Source of the DNA: an uncultured bacterium
GTDB lineage: Bacteria; Methylomirabilota; Methylomirabilia; Rokubacteriales; CSP1-6
DNA: 6,137 bases
Assembly: GCA_946479205.1 (NCBI GenBank)
Contig: CAMLFJ010000218.1
Location: forward strand, 1 to 6,137
Reading direction: 5' to 3'
Shown here: in pieces, positions 6,137-6,137 of the stretch
Position numbering within the stretch: the stretch's first letter is position 1
Layout: every line of letters starts with the position of its first letter
Position numbers and translations under genes: made by a program
Notes under the pieces: generated by a model
Database searches by the model: none
Told to the model about the DNA's origin: nothing
Seen by the model: only the letters and a program-made list of their open reading frames with translations

Positions 6137-6137
6137 G

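Noticed and set aside
1..6137. Mobile elements, CRISPR arrays, tRNA/rRNA genes, riboswitches or a novel defence system
   Set aside because: I looked on both strands and saw no direct repeats with regular spacing, no terminal inverted repeats with a transposase, no tRNA-like cloverleaf, and no gap large enough to hold an RNA element. Every part of the window is explained by nine ordinary protein genes.

Overview
The window comes from a GC-rich bacterial chromosome (about 70% G+C by eye) that is densely packed, with no gap above 13 bases between genes. The genes point to a respiring bacterium with a TCA cycle and an alternative quinol oxidase. The style (very GC-rich, GTG starts, 1-4 base gene overlaps, TauE plus DUF1634) would fit an uncultured soil or subsurface lineage such as Rokubacteria/Methylomirabilota, or a GC-rich deltaproteobacterium-like group. 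That placement is a guess: no rRNA or marker gene is present to settle it.

Left half, plus strand (1-2532): the 3' end of sucC, then sucD, ndk, a small membrane protein with a bacterial PH-like domain, and arfB. SucCD makes ATP or GTP from succinyl-CoA, and Ndk equilibrates the nucleoside triphosphates, so the first three genes form a coherent energy unit. ArfB is a GGQ-type peptidyl-tRNA hydrolase that rescues stalled ribosomes. The PH-like protein has no assignable function. sucC/sucD and the PH gene/arfB overlap; the other gaps are 13 bases, so the five genes look like one transcript.

Right half, minus strand (6136 down to 2543): cydA, cydB, a TauE/SafE-family transporter and a DUF1634 membrane protein. 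Each pair overlaps by 1 to 4 bases, so these four look translationally coupled. CydAB is a cytochrome bd quinol oxidase with the expected heme-ligand and quinol-site residues and a short Q-loop. TauE/SafE with DUF1634 is a known pairing, thought to move sulfite or other small anions. Fusing this pair to cydAB suggests, but does not prove, a link between a sulfide-tolerant oxidase and export of sulfur anions.

The two transcripts converge, with only 10 bases between the arfB and DUF1634 stop codons. No RNA gene, mobile element, CRISPR array or long repeat is visible, and no stretch of 300 bases lacks a gene. Both operon promoters lie outside the window. Most of this is ordinary core metabolism. 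I see no convincing new system; the cydAB-tauE-DUF1634 coupling is the most interesting feature.
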